A stretch of 64,000 nucleotides of DNA, taken from assembly GCA_964370435.1 (NCBI GenBank), contig CAYJJG010000001.1, positions 186,001-250,000 on the forward strand. The letters are read 5' to 3'. A program made the translations under genes and the position numbers. This document shows positions 43,748 to 53,378 of this stretch, in pieces (position 1 is the first letter of the stretch; each line of letters begins with the position of its first letter). The notes under the pieces were generated by a model, which saw nothing but the letters and a program-made list of their open reading frames with translations, was not told the DNA's origin and made no database searches. The DNA comes from CALVGQ01 sp964370435 (GTDB lineage: Bacteria; Bacillota_I; Bacilli_A; Erysipelotrichales; Erysipelotrichaceae).

Positions 43748-44104
43748 ATGATAATTAAAAAAAATATAAACATAGAAATAGGTAACAGAATTAAATTTCA
43801 TAGAGAAAAAGCAAACTTAACTCAGGAAGAATTTTCTGAACTATTAGGTATGGGAACTAAAACAGTATCTGCGTTTGAACGAGGTGTAATTGGAGTTTCT
43901 TTAACAACATTGAAGAAAATTTGTGAAGCTTTATCTATTTCAGCTGATGAAATTCTTTTTGATCATACCTATGAAAACGATGTAGAAGTCATAGCTGAAA
44001 AACTTAAAAGACTCTCTCCTAAGCAATTTAATATAGCTAATGATATTATAATAAAATTACTAGATGCTTTTTCACTTAATGAAATGTTGAAACATCTAGA
44101 TTAA
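43748..44104 (+). CDS. XRE-family transcriptional regulator
   Basis: A 118-residue protein with a helix-turn-helix at residues 10-65 (IKFHREKANLTQEEFSELLG, TVSAFERGVIGVSLTTLKKI) and a C-terminal helical part (about 70-118) likely used for dimerisation. AGGAGG lies six bases before the ATG at 43748; the TTG at 43742 is too close to the site. It has no genes after it on the plus strand and probably controls the divergent 82-residue gene and itself. Confidence 0.88.
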   Translation: MIIKKNINIEIGNRIKFHREKANLTQEEFSELLGMGTKTVSAFERGVIGVSLTTLKKICEALSISADEILFDHTYENDVEVIAEKLKRLSPKQFNIANDIIIKLLDAFSLNEMLKHLD

Positions 44105-44145
44105 TACTTATTTTGTATATTATTATACATTGAATATTTAAAAGA

Positions 44146-44165
44146 AAAAGACCGTGAGGTCTTTT
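44146..44165. terminator. Bidirectional terminator between the XRE gene and prs
   Basis: AAAAGACC-GTGA-GGTCTTTT, a perfect 8-bp stem with a tetraloop. It overlaps the last bases of prs and serves both converging genes. Confidence 0.8.
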
Positions 44166-45129
44166 ATTTGTTGAATAAATCATAAACAGCACTAACTGGG
44201 CTGTGTGTCTCGATAGACTCTATTGTTTTTGCCAACATGTAAGCAACTGATAATACTGTTATTTTAGGGCACGCTTCTTGTTTTTCAACACTTAGTGGAA
44301 CAGTGTTAGTAATCACAAATTCTTTTATTGGAGAATTTTGTATTCGTTCGATTGCTGGTCCTGATAAAATACCGTGAGTTATTGCACAATATATCTCTTT
44401 TGCGCCATATTTTTTTAATATATCAATACCTGCAACTAATGATCCTGCTGTATCACAAATATCATCAACGATAATCGCTACTTTTCCTTCGACATCTCCG
44501 ACAATGTTCATTGCTTCTGCTACATTAGGTTTAGGACGTCTTTTATCAATAATAGCTATTGGTGCATCTAAGAAATCTGCCAATATTCTGGCTCTATTTG
44601 TTCCACCATGATCTGGAGAAATTACTACTACATTATCCAGTTGTTTATTTCTAAAATATTGCCCCATCATATTGATTGCTGTTAGGTCATCAATTAGTAT
44701 ATTGAAGAATCCTTGAATTTGTGGTGCATGTAAGTCAATAGTTATTACACGATTTGCACCTGCTACTTCTAAAAGATTAGCAACTAACTTAGAAGTTATT
44801 GGCTGACGAGCTCTTGCTTTTCTATCTTGTCTTGCGTATCCGAAGTAAGGAATAACCACATTAATTTCTGTAGCACTGGCGCGACGACAAGCATCTATGG
44901 CAATTAATACTTCCATAATTCGATCGGAAACTGGCGCACATGTGCTTTGCACTATGTATACACGTTTTCCACGCACTGAGTTCATTGGTTCTACAAGAAT
45001 TTCACCATCGGCAAAATGTCTTACCGATATATCTCCTTTTTCTAGATTTAAATATTTACAAATTTCATCTGCCAAATCTATACTTGATGTTAATGAGAAT
45101 ATTACGGTTTCTTCTAATGTTTTTTTCAT
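44164..45129 (-). CDS. prs: Ribose-phosphate pyrophosphokinase
   Basis: Makes PRPP from ribose 5-phosphate and ATP for nucleotide, His and Trp synthesis. Seen are RHFADGEILVEP, IPYFGYARQDRKARARQPIT, and the PRPP-binding loop AIIVDDICDTAGSLV (usually ...DTGGT/DTAGT). The class I dimer motif is present as DLHAPQIQGFF. From the ATG at 45129, one base after glmU, the protein has 321 residues, near the Bacillus length; longer starts lie inside glmU. The glmU-prs pair is conserved in Bacillota. Confidence 0.95.
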   Translation of the reverse strand: MKKTLEETVIFSLTSSIDLADEICKYLNLEKGDISVRHFADGEILVEPMNSVRGKRVYIVQSTCAPVSDRIMEVLIAIDACRRASATEINVVIPYFGYARQDRKARARQPITSKLVANLLEVAGANRVITIDLHAPQIQGFFNILIDDLTAINMMGQYFRNKQLDNVVVISPDHGGTNRARILADFLDAPIAIIDKRRPKPNVAEAMNIVGDVEGKVAIIVDDICDTAGSLVAGIDILKKYGAKEIYCAITHGILSGPAIERIQNSPIKEFVITNTVPLSVEKQEACPKITVLSVAYMLAKTIESIETHSPVSAVYDLFNK

Positions 45130-45130
45130 C

Positions 45131-46495
45131 TTACTTTTTTCCCTTTTCTTTGTATTTTTTTCCATACCCTTTTTTGTTTTCTTGACGGTTTCTTGCGATG
45201 GCCATACTGCCTTCTTCAACATCTTTAGTTACTGTTGATCCTGCTGCAACAACGGCATCTCTTCCAACTTTTATAGGAGCTATTAAATTAACGTTACTTC
45301 CAATAAATGCTCCGTCTTCTACTATTGTTTGATGCTTATTTTTTCCATCATAATTAACAGTAACAACGCCGCACCCTACATTTACTTTTGAACCAAAATC
45401 ACAATCCCCTAAATAAGTTAAATGTGCGCAACGACTATCATATCCGAAATGGGCATTTTTAAATTCTACGAAATTTCCTATGCGGTTTTTACTTTCTACA
45501 TGACAATTCATTCTTAAATGAGCATATGGTCCTATGTTAACTTCATCATCAACTTTTGAATCTGTAATTCTTGAGTCAATGATGTTACATTGTTCACCAA
45601 CTATTGCATTATCTAAATAACAATTTTGAAATATTGTTGTTCCTTCCTTAATTGTACTTTCGCCTTTTATAATACAATTTGGATAGATTATAGTATCTTT
45701 TTCAAGTACTACTTGATCACCAATATAAGTAGTATTAGGATCAATCATCGTAACTCCTGAGCGCATCCACTTTTCATTTATTTTTTGTTGTACCCACTTG
45801 TTTGCTTGTGCTAATTCAAATTTGTCATTAACACCTTCTGCTTCTAGTGAATCTTCTAATACAACTGCTTTTACTTTTAAGTTTTTTTGATTAAGTATTT
45901 CAACCATATCAGTGATATAGTATTCCTGCTGTGCGTTATTATTTTTTATCAAACTCAAGCTAGAAAATAATACCTCGTTATCAAAGCAATAAATTCCTGT
46001 ATTAATTTCTTTAATTGCTTTTTCTTCTTCGCTACAGTCTTTAAACTCTACAATTTTAGCTATATAACCCTTTTCATCACGAATTACTCTACCATAATGT
46101 TTGGGATCATCTAATACTGCGGTTAGAACCGTCATCGGTACATCGTGGCATTCTTCATACATTCGACCATAGGTTGTACTTTGTATTCTTGGGCAGTCAC
46201 CATTGGCAACCAAGGTAAGTCCTTTGACCCCGTTTAATTGCTCAGCCTGCATTACTGCATGCCCCGTTCCTAATTGCGGATCTTGAATCGCATACATTGT
46301 ATGCTCTTTCATAACTGCTCTGATTTCCTCATGACCATACCCGACAATAGTTACGATTTGTTCAACATTGATTTCTTTTAAATGATCTACAATGTGAGCA
46401 ATCATCGGTTTAAAACAAATTTCATGCAGTACTTTCGGTTTTTTTGAATGCATTCTAGTCCCTTTTCCTGCTGCCATTAAAATTGCTGATCTCAT
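45131..46495 (-). CDS. glmU: Bifunctional UDP-GlcNAc pyrophosphorylase / GlcN-1-P acetyltransferase
   Basis: Makes UDP-GlcNAc for the cell wall. The N-terminal uridyltransferase has LMAAGKGTRMHSKKPKVLH and the GTGHAVMQAE motif; the C-terminal left-handed beta-helix of hexapeptide repeats starts near residue 245 (IYPNCIIKGESTIKEG) and includes the acetyltransferase residues in GNFVEFKNA and LTYLGDCDFG. 454 residues from the ATG at 46495, which has GGAGG five bases upstream. First gene of glmU-prs. Confidence 0.96.
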   Translation of the reverse strand: MRSAILMAAGKGTRMHSKKPKVLHEICFKPMIAHIVDHLKEINVEQIVTIVGYGHEEIRAVMKEHTMYAIQDPQLGTGHAVMQAEQLNGVKGLTLVANGDCPRIQSTTYGRMYEECHDVPMTVLTAVLDDPKHYGRVIRDEKGYIAKIVEFKDCSEEEKAIKEINTGIYCFDNEVLFSSLSLIKNNNAQQEYYITDMVEILNQKNLKVKAVVLEDSLEAEGVNDKFELAQANKWVQQKINEKWMRSGVTMIDPNTTYIGDQVVLEKDTIIYPNCIIKGESTIKEGTTIFQNCYLDNAIVGEQCNIIDSRITDSKVDDEVNIGPYAHLRMNCHVESKNRIGNFVEFKNAHFGYDSRCAHLTYLGDCDFGSKVNVGCGVVTVNYDGKNKHQTIVEDGAFIGSNVNLIAPIKVGRDAVVAAGSTVTKDVEEGSMAIARNRQENKKGYGKKYKEKGKK

Positions 46496-46611
46496 ATTTA
46501 CCTCCACATTTATATTTTACTCATTTTTCAAAAATAAAAAAAGCCCTAAACTTAATTCTTTTCAATTTTTACTTAATTAATACTTTTTAACACTTATCTA
46601 AAATTAGTTTT

Positions 46612-46643
46612 AAAAAGTACTGCGTTATAAAATAGCAGTACTT
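46612..46643 (-). terminator. Terminator overlapping the ispE stop codon
   Basis: AAGTACTGC / GCAGTACTT on the minus strand, perfect 9-bp stem with an 11-base loop containing the stop codon, followed by TTT. It ends the mnmE-to-ispE run. Confidence 0.8.
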
Positions 46644-47461
46644 CTTACAAAATATCTTTTCTTTCTAAAATAGGCAGTCGCTTCTTTTAATAACCCTGGT
46701 TTTTTAGTTATTGCGAAAACAGTAGATCCACTTCCCGACATTAATGCTCCATCAAAACCAAAAGCTAGAAGTTGATTTTTTATTTCTTCAATTTCTGGTA
46801 ATAGCTTAAATGCACTGTATTCTAGTGTGTTTTCTAAATTATCAATAACAGCTTGGTAGTTTTGTTCAATTAAAGCCGCTCTCATTGCTTCTACATTTCC
46901 ATGCTTACATTCTTGAAAGTTTAAAGTAGAAAAAGCTACTTTTGTTGATATCCCTTTAAAAGGTTTAACTAAAAATATATGAAAGTCACTATTAAAATTG
47001 AAAAAATCTAATTTTTCTCCTATTCCACTTACCTGTGCTGGTTGGTTATTTATACAAAAAGGAACATCTGCACCAACTTGCTTTGCCAACTCATTCATTT
47101 TTTCATCTGGTATATTTAGCTTTAATAATCGATTGACTAAGCGCATTGTAGCTGCACCATCAGCACTACCTCCTGCTAAACCTGCTTGGGTTGGAATATG
47201 TTTTGTTAATTCTATATTAAAATTTTCTTCAAATTTATACTCATTTCTTAAAATTTGAATTGCTTTATAAATAGTATTTTTTTCATCGAACGTAATAAAA
47301 TTTGCATTACTCTTAAATTTCATTTCATCACTTATTTCCATTTTTATAACATCATAAAAATTAATAGGAACCATAATCATATTCATTTCATGATACTGAT
47401 CTTCCCTTTTTCTTACAACATCTAAGCACAAGTTAATCTTGGCATAAGCTCTTTCGATCAT
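46625..47461 (-). CDS. ispE: 4-diphosphocytidyl-2-C-methyl-D-erythritol kinase
   Basis: GHMP kinase of the MEP isoprenoid pathway. AYAKINLCLDV at residue 5 is the substrate loop, the ATP motif is PTQAGLAGGSADGAA near 91, and motif 3 is DGALMSGSGSTVFA near 232. 278 residues. The ATG lies 29 bases inside rsmA. Its presence indicates the organism uses the MEP route. Confidence 0.95.
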   Translation of the reverse strand: MIERAYAKINLCLDVVRKREDQYHEMNMIMVPINFYDVIKMEISDEMKFKSNANFITFDEKNTIYKAIQILRNEYKFEENFNIELTKHIPTQAGLAGGSADGAATMRLVNRLLKLNIPDEKMNELAKQVGADVPFCINNQPAQVSGIGEKLDFFNFNSDFHIFLVKPFKGISTKVAFSTLNFQECKHGNVEAMRAALIEQNYQAVIDNLENTLEYSAFKLLPEIEEIKNQLLAFGFDGALMSGSGSTVFAITKKPGLLKEATAYFRKKRYFVRSTAIL

Positions 47462-48305
47462 AAATTACCTCACTTAATTTTATAAACTGATTTATTTCTA
47501 AGTCTTCTGCTCTCTTGTTTTCTTCGATATTGGCTTGTGCCAAAACTTCTTTGGCCATTAGACTATCTTCTAGATAAGCTCTTAAGTTATTATAAATCGT
47601 TTTTCTTCTTTGTTTAAAGCACGCTTTTATACATTCAATAAAAGCTTGTTCATCCTTTACATATTCTAACTTTTCTCTTTTAATAAACTGTACCACTGAT
47701 GAATCAACATTCGGCTTTGGATTAAATACTGATCTTGGCACCTTCAACACTGTACTAACTTGATAATAATATTGAATAATAATACTTAGTGCATTGTAAT
47801 CTTTAGTTGAAACTTGAGCAGCCATACGATCGGCTACTTCTTTTTGCATCATTACCGTAATAACACTAATGTCACATTTACTCTCTAACACCTTAAATAA
47901 AATTGGTGTTGTTATATAGTAAGGAAGATTAGCACATAAAACAACTTGACCATAGTCTTTTTTCAAATGATCGACAACTTCGTTTAAGTCAGCTTCTAGA
48001 AAATCTTGTAACTTTACTTCTACATTATTATATTCTGCTAAAGAATAATTTAAAACTTCTGGCAGTCGCTCATCAACCTCAAAAGCGAATACTTTTTCTG
48101 AGAGTTTTGCTAATTGTTCAGTTAGTGCTCCAATACCTGGTCCTATTTCAATTACTGCTTTATTTTCGCATTGTGATAGCGCAGCTATTTTAGTAACAAC
48201 ACTTGGATCAATAATAAAATTTTGTCCAAATGATTTTTTAGCATATAGATTGAACTTTTTTAGTATTTCATTAGTTCTTGAAATAGTAGCTATTGCTTTA
48301 TTCAT
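47433..48305 (-). CDS. rsmA: 16S rRNA (adenine1518/1519-N6)-dimethyltransferase
   Basis: KsgA-family dimethyltransferase acting late in 30S assembly. SAM motifs are KKSFGQNFIIDP, EIGPGIGALTEQL and the catalytic CANLPYYITTPIL. The C-terminal helical domain has FNPKPNVDSSVV and FKQRRKTIYNNL. 290 residues. It overlaps rnmV by eight bases and ispE by 29, as in the compact Bacillus rnmV-ksgA region. Confidence 0.96.
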   Translation of the reverse strand: MNKAIATISRTNEILKKFNLYAKKSFGQNFIIDPSVVTKIAALSQCENKAVIEIGPGIGALTEQLAKLSEKVFAFEVDERLPEVLNYSLAEYNNVEVKLQDFLEADLNEVVDHLKKDYGQVVLCANLPYYITTPILFKVLESKCDISVITVMMQKEVADRMAAQVSTKDYNALSIIIQYYYQVSTVLKVPRSVFNPKPNVDSSVVQFIKREKLEYVKDEQAFIECIKACFKQRRKTIYNNLRAYLEDSLMAKEVLAQANIEENKRAEDLEINQFIKLSEVIYDRKSLCQD

Positions 48306-48834
48306 ATTCTTCCCTCAAATAGTTTTCTATATCCATTTTAGTTATCTGTAACATATTCAGCCTTTTAAAACAGGTCTTAGCATTTCCCTCACCTAAAAAA
48401 TAGTGATGCATTACTCTTTTTCTTAATGAGCTACTATTTTCTCTACCATTTAATCCTAATGACAGAAACTCCTTCCAAGAAATAGACAAAATTTTATCTT
48501 CATAAGTAATACAATGTTCTAAGGCATCTTTAATGTCTTTTACTTCTGCGTGTTCAACGCCTACTTTGTTTTTTCCTAAGGCTAAATGTTTAGGTAAAAA
48601 TGCATTTTTACACCCCGGAATCGCTTCATTAATTTTAGTACGTATTTGTGTTCCTGGAAAATCTGGGTCAGTAAAGATAATAACACCGCATTTTTTATTT
48701 GCTTCACTTATCATTTTAAGTGTTTTTTTTGATAAGTGGGTACCTTGAGTTTCAATAGTATGTGCATCTACCGCTCTCAAAATATTTATTGTATCCCTTT
48801 TTCCTTCTACTACTATGACTTCTTTTATGTGCAT
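48298..48834 (-). CDS. rnmV: Ribonuclease M5
   Basis: TOPRIM-domain nuclease that matures 5S rRNA in low-GC Gram-positives. TOPRIM residues are Glu in VVEGKRDTI at residue 7 and DPDFPGTQIRTKI near 56; the C-terminal half (about 95-178) is the family-specific domain. 178 residues. It is followed at once by rsmA. Confidence 0.95.
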   Translation of the reverse strand: MHIKEVIVVEGKRDTINILRAVDAHTIETQGTHLSKKTLKMISEANKKCGVIIFTDPDFPGTQIRTKINEAIPGCKNAFLPKHLALGKNKVGVEHAEVKDIKDALEHCITYEDKILSISWKEFLSLGLNGRENSSSLRKRVMHHYFLGEGNAKTCFKRLNMLQITKMDIENYLREEYE

Positions 48835-48913
48835 TTTTTCCTCTATTTTTTCTTATTTTATGTTTTTGTATTTTATCATAGGATAACTGTTTTTACAAGG
48901 TTACTCAGTATTT

Positions 48914-48944
48914 AAAAATCTCTAGAACTTAATCTAGAGATTTT
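48914..48944. terminator. Bidirectional hairpin after the 3D-domain gene
   Basis: AAAATCTCTAGA / TCTAGAGATTTT around ACTTAA, a 12-bp stem with T-rich ends on both strands, directly after the 3D protein stop. Confidence 0.8.
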
Positions 48945-48952
48945 AATTTTTA

Positions 48953-49804
48953 CTATTCTACTAAGCACATTCTTTGGCCTAAACTATTTGTGGTTCTTAT
49001 ACCAAAATCTATGATTTCGATTTTAACATCAACACGTTTATTATTTCTAATTCCTGTATCTGATTTTTCAGTTCCACCAAATAAATCAATAGTGTTGTCT
49101 TGAATTGCAGATCCTCTATCTAGCACAATAGCTAAAAAGGGTTCTTCTGGTGTCATTCCACGCCCTGACCATCCATGATCAGAAATCTCTACAACAGTAC
49201 ATAACGGAATGTCTGAATCGAGGGCAATAATATAGTAGCCATCATAAGTAATTCCATCTAACCAAGTTCCATCTGATTGTCTAACTGATGTAATTGTTGT
49301 TTCAATACCAGCTGATGTTCCAGCAGTACCATCTATTTCTCCACCACATCCTACACAATCAGCTCCATAGGTGGTGGTTTTCTTAGTTAAAAAGTAAGTT
49401 CCAATAGCAGGCTCCACACCATAACTATAAACTATAGGTTGTGCTTCTTCTATAACTGTACTTCCAGGTATTAAAACACGTGAAACCTCTTCACCTGCTG
49501 CGTTATAAATTACTTCATAACTATCTTTTTGTATTGCTGGTGATCCTTCGTCAGTTAGTCCTATTAACCAGGGTACTCCATCTTCAGAATATTCTCCTGG
49601 ATCTACAATTTCAACTTCAGGTTCTCCAATGATTTCTTCTACGATTTCAACTTCACTTGTATAAGGTAATAACTCTTCCATACTTAATCCATCATAAGCG
49701 TGTAGCACTACTAAAGGTTGATATTCTGATCCTTTAAGAAGTACTGCAATGGTAAAAACTAAACCTAAACCACAAAGGAAAACTATATATTTATTATTTT
49801 TCAT
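48953..49804 (-). CDS. Secreted 3D-domain protein (YabE-like)
   Basis: Envelope protein of 283 residues. Residues 5-24 are an uncleaved-type signal anchor. A region of acidic VEIVEE-type repeats follows (about 45-70), then a G5-like stretch (YNAAGEEVSRVLIPGSTVI), and the C-terminal 3D domain (three Asp: ALDSDIPLCTVVEI, AIVLDRGSAI, NTIDLFGG), a fold related to lytic transglycosylases such as MltA and resuscitation factors. It likely trims peptidoglycan. The position tatD-this gene-rnmV-rsmA equals yabD-yabE-rnmV-ksgA of Bacillus. Confidence 0.85.
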   Translation of the reverse strand: MKNNKYIVFLCGLGLVFTIAVLLKGSEYQPLVVLHAYDGLSMEELLPYTSEVEIVEEIIGEPEVEIVDPGEYSEDGVPWLIGLTDEGSPAIQKDSYEVIYNAAGEEVSRVLIPGSTVIEEAQPIVYSYGVEPAIGTYFLTKKTTTYGADCVGCGGEIDGTAGTSAGIETTITSVRQSDGTWLDGITYDGYYIIALDSDIPLCTVVEISDHGWSGRGMTPEEPFLAIVLDRGSAIQDNTIDLFGGTEKSDTGIRNNKRVDVKIEIIDFGIRTTNSLGQRMCLVE

Positions 49805-49854
49805 AACTCCTCCATATTTAGTTTCACAAGTATAGCATAAACTTTTTCAATTGT

Positions 49855-50619
49855 CTAATTTGTGTTTTTAAATAAAGTATCATAATTAGTATTAAGTGCT
49901 TTAGTTAGTTCTGATTCACTTATTCCTCTTAACTGTGCTACCTCTTGTCCAACTAACACAACATAGGAAGGCTCATTTCTTTTTCCTCTATGAGGATGTG
50001 GTGTTAAATAAGGGCAATCTGTTTCTATTAGTAATCTTTCTAGTGGTACTGTAACCGCAACCTCTTTAGGTACTTTTGCGTTTTTAAAGGTTACTGGACC
50101 CGCTAAGGAAATATAGTATCCTAACTCTACAAACTTTAATGCCATTTCACTACTTGAACTAAAACAATGAAGTACGCCTCTTTTGTTGGTGGGATTTTCT
50201 TTCATTAATGCATAAGTATCACTTATAGCATCCCGACTATGTACTATAATTGGTTTATTTAAGGTATTAGCTAAATTAATCTGGCGAATAAAAGCCTCTT
50301 TTTGAATTGCGCTAGTTTCTGGTTTCCAATAATAATCTAGACCTATCTCTCCAATAGCGACAACCTCTTTTTCTTTGACCAACTTTTCAAACTCATTCCA
50401 ATCCTCTTCGCATAGTTCTTCTATATCGCTCGGATGAAATCCGATTGCTACTGATAATAAATTATCTTTTTTTGAAATTTCAATTGCTTTATAAGCCTCT
50501 TTTAAATCACAACATATGATAAGAATTTTCCCTACTTGAGCCTCTCGTGCTGCTTTAACTATACTATCGATATCTTCATATTCACTGCTTGCAATATGGG
50601 CATGACTATCTATCCACAT
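49855..50619 (-). CDS. tatD: TatD family metal-dependent deoxyribonuclease
   Basis: Amidohydrolase-like TIM barrel with metal ligands DSHAHI at residue 4, GEIGLDYYW near 92, VHSRDA near 128, and LHCFSSS near 152 and TDCPYL near 203. In other bacteria TatD/YcfH proteins are 3'-5' exonucleases. 254 residues. It lies nine bases after mnmE. Confidence 0.93.
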   Translation of the reverse strand: MWIDSHAHIASSEYEDIDSIVKAAREAQVGKILIICCDLKEAYKAIEISKKDNLLSVAIGFHPSDIEELCEEDWNEFEKLVKEKEVVAIGEIGLDYYWKPETSAIQKEAFIRQINLANTLNKPIIVHSRDAISDTYALMKENPTNKRGVLHCFSSSSEMALKFVELGYYISLAGPVTFKNAKVPKEVAVTVPLERLLIETDCPYLTPHPHRGKRNEPSYVVLVGQEVAQLRGISESELTKALNTNYDTLFKNTN

Positions 50620-50628
50620 AATTGTACC

Positions 50629-51960
50629 CTACTTTCCTAAGCAAAAACGACTGAACATAACATCTAACAAGTCTTCTCTGCTAACTTCTCCTAATATTTC
50701 TTTTAATGACATATAGGCTGCTTGTATATCTATTGTCACTAAATCTAGTTCTATTTCATTTTCAATTGCTTCAATTGCTTGAACTACACTGTTAAGTGCT
50801 TTGGAAATAAGTGCAATTTGGCGATCATTATTTAATACTGCTTCATCTGCAGCATACTGATGTTCTAGATATCTTTGATTAATTTCTTTTATAAGGTCTT
50901 GAATCTCATGCTTCGCTGCACTGATTAAAAGTCCTTCTTTAAAAACAGGTTGTAAATCTGTTTTATTAGTCACTACTATTCGTTGTTTATCTTTTGTTAT
51001 TTCTAATATTTCATCATCTTGTTGATCAAGAGGTCTGCTTCCATCTAATAGTACCACTACTAGCTCTGCTTCTTCTAGCATTTGAAGACTTTTTTCTATT
51101 CCTATCTTTTCAATTTTATCACTCGTAGCTCTTATTCCCGCTGTATCTATTAAATGCAAGGTTACATTTTCTAAATGTACTACTCCTTCTACAATATCTC
51201 TAGTGGTTCCTTCAATATCAGTTACAATTGCTTTATCTTCTTCTAAAAGTGCATTAAGCAAACTACTTTTTCCTACGTTAGGTTTCCCTAATATTACTGT
51301 CTTCACTCCATTTTTAAGGATTCTACCACTATTTGCTTTTTTTAGTATTTCTTCTAAACGTTGTTCAAACTGTTTTAAATATGGAAGTAAAACAACATTA
51401 CTAAGTTGTTCAACATCATCATATTCTGGGTAATCAATATTAACTTCAATATGAGCAATAATATTCATAATATCATCAATGAGCGGATTTATTAAACTAG
51501 ATACACTGCCTTTAATACCATTAAGGGCTAGCATTATTGATTTATCATTATCTGCTTGAAGGATATCCATTATCGATTCAGCTTGTGTTAAATCAATTCT
51601 TCCATTTAGAAAAGCTCTTTGTGTAAACTCTCCTGCACGAGCTAATCTTGCGCCAGCACTGATACATAAACTTAAAATTTTTCTGGTGATATAAACTCCC
51701 CCGTGACAATTAATTTCTACTACATTTTCACAAGTAAATGATTTTGGTGCCTTAAATACACTAACAAGAACTTCATCTACTTCTTTACTAGTGATTGGAT
51801 CTTTAATCATACCGTATTTTATGGTGTGTGATTCTTGTCTTGTTAAATCACGACTAAAAAGAGTATTCGCTATCGCTATCGCCTCATCACCACTGAGTCT
51901 AATTATTGAAACGGCGCCTTGTTGAAGTGCCGTACTTATTGCAACAATAGTATCTTTCAT
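50629..51960 (-). CDS. mnmE: tRNA uridine-5-carboxymethylaminomethyl modification GTPase MnmE
   Basis: With MnmG, modifies wobble uridines of tRNA. The N-terminal folate-binding domain has AISTALQQGAVSIIRLSG, the G domain has G1 LGKPNVGKSSLLN near residue 222, G2/G3 VTDIEGTTRDIV and LIDTAGIR, and the chain ends with the FCLGK form of the CxGK motif. 443 residues from the ATG at 51960; the ATG at 51966 lies too close to GAGG. mnmG is at 61-63 kb, separated by about 9 kb rather than adjacent. Confidence 0.95.
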   Translation of the reverse strand: MKDTIVAISTALQQGAVSIIRLSGDEAIAIANTLFSRDLTRQESHTIKYGMIKDPITSKEVDEVLVSVFKAPKSFTCENVVEINCHGGVYITRKILSLCISAGARLARAGEFTQRAFLNGRIDLTQAESIMDILQADNDKSIMLALNGIKGSVSSLINPLIDDIMNIIAHIEVNIDYPEYDDVEQLSNVVLLPYLKQFEQRLEEILKKANSGRILKNGVKTVILGKPNVGKSSLLNALLEEDKAIVTDIEGTTRDIVEGVVHLENVTLHLIDTAGIRATSDKIEKIGIEKSLQMLEEAELVVVLLDGSRPLDQQDDEILEITKDKQRIVVTNKTDLQPVFKEGLLISAAKHEIQDLIKEINQRYLEHQYAADEAVLNNDRQIALISKALNSVVQAIEAIENEIELDLVTIDIQAAYMSLKEILGEVSREDLLDVMFSRFCLGK

Positions 51961-52029
51961 TAACATTTACCTCAATCTATGCTTATTATAGTATACATTC
52001 GCATAGATTACATTAAAATCTTTAAAATT

Positions 52030-52060
52030 AAAAAGCCAAGATTTATTGCTTCTTGACTTT
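52030..52060 (-). terminator. Terminator after the FemX-like gene
   Basis: AAAGTCAAGA / TCTTGGCTTT on the minus strand with a 9-base loop and a following T-rich run; it overlaps the stop codon of the FemX-like gene. Confidence 0.8.
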
Positions 52061-53336
52061 AAGATTTTCTTTTCTTAATTTTGCGCATAATTTTTTTAGC
52101 CATAGGAACTGCTTTTATCCACATAGCATAGGTAAGGGGTTTTATTACCAAATGAAATTCACCAGCGAACTCGCAATAATCACCGCTAAATCTTTTTTTG
52201 AATTCATGAATGCCTGCATATTCTTTGTTTGTTACTGGCTCTTCACAGGTTCCAAAGAAGTCCACAAACTCAAATCCTTTGTTAATATCATCATTAATTT
52301 CAAATTGTTTTATAGCATAATTAGCTGCTACATCGCGCATTATAGATAGATTACCACCATATACCAACCATGCTCGATGCTTGGTGTTCAATGTTATTCC
52401 ACTAGATAAAGTTAGTCCATCAGGGTAGTCTAGAATAAATTGATTAACTTTATCTAAATCCTTTTTCATTTTATCTAACTGAACATCAATTTGTTTAATT
52501 CTATTTTCACTCTTTGTATCTTGAGGTGAAGTTTGAAGTTTATTTAAACACTGTCTCTTTTCTTTTTCTAAATCTTCCTTTTTTTCCTTAATTGCTTGAA
52601 GATGCGCTTGTCCATAATAGGTTGCACTATAACATGTAGCCATATTATATTTCTTATATTCATTATAGATTAACTGATAGTAGTCTTTACTACGCTCAAC
52701 AAAATCATTTCTTTTTGCAGTATCCTGCATAATATCATAAAATTTATCGATATTTTCTTCTATTTTACATATAATACCTATTCTATCTGCATTTTTCATC
52801 GATGCACGAATTACTTTAGAGTAGTTAGAAAATATTTCTTCCTTGCTTTTATCTAATTTTAATCTAAAAGTAAAGCGTGGTTGGGTCATTTCAAATTCTT
52901 TGTTATAGCCTTGATGAAAATAACCTAAAGCTTTCATTTTATCTACAAAATCTATTTGCTCTTCTATCACTTCTTCTTTAGCGTTTATTTTTTTAATAAT
53001 TACGTCTGGATCAATCATAACATAACAAACTTTAAGTTTTTTGCAGTAATCAAACAACTTTTGTGTGAATTGTTTAACTAGTTCCTCGTTATCAAAATCT
53101 ACTACATATCCACGAGGTGCGTAACAAATATAGCTATTAAAAAAAGGGATTTTTCTAAATAATAATAGAGAGGATGCTACAAGTTTTTGGTCATCATATA
53201 AACCTACAGTTTTACTACTCCATCCACTTGTTTCTTTAGCTTTTGCCCAAATTGAGCTTTGCATAAAATGCTCTTTAGTAGAGTTTTGCATAAATTCATC
53301 ATGAATTTGTGCATTAATTTCCTTTAACTCAACCAT
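52059..53336 (-). CDS. FemA/FemX/FmhB-family peptidoglycan aminoacyltransferase
   Basis: Transfers an amino acid from tRNA to the lipid II stem peptide to build the interpeptide bridge. Residues 20-130 (FMQSSIWAKAKETSGWSS, NSYICYAPRGYVVDF) and 325-425 (IKQFEINDDINKGFEFVDFFG) are the two GNAT-like domains. A coiled-coil arm spans about 235-310 (EKKEDLEKEKRQCLNKLQ...), as in FemA. 425 residues, normal. It follows parB by 42 bases with no terminator and may belong to the same transcript. Confidence 0.93.
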   Translation of the reverse strand: MVELKEINAQIHDEFMQNSTKEHFMQSSIWAKAKETSGWSSKTVGLYDDQKLVASSLLLFRKIPFFNSYICYAPRGYVVDFDNEELVKQFTQKLFDYCKKLKVCYVMIDPDVIIKKINAKEEVIEEQIDFVDKMKALGYFHQGYNKEFEMTQPRFTFRLKLDKSKEEIFSNYSKVIRASMKNADRIGIICKIEENIDKFYDIMQDTAKRNDFVERSKDYYQLIYNEYKKYNMATCYSATYYGQAHLQAIKEKKEDLEKEKRQCLNKLQTSPQDTKSENRIKQIDVQLDKMKKDLDKVNQFILDYPDGLTLSSGITLNTKHRAWLVYGGNLSIMRDVAANYAIKQFEINDDINKGFEFVDFFGTCEEPVTNKEYAGIHEFKKRFSGDYCEFAGEFHLVIKPLTYAMWIKAVPMAKKIMRKIKKRKS

Positions 53337-53378
53337 AAGGACCTCCTATCCTTTATTAGAATACCCAAATTTTTATTT

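Noticed and set aside
49478..49493. parS-like sequence with CACGTGAAAC half-site
   Set aside because: Only about 11 of 16 positions match the consensus, the left half is wrong, and it lies in coding sequence of the 3D-domain gene.
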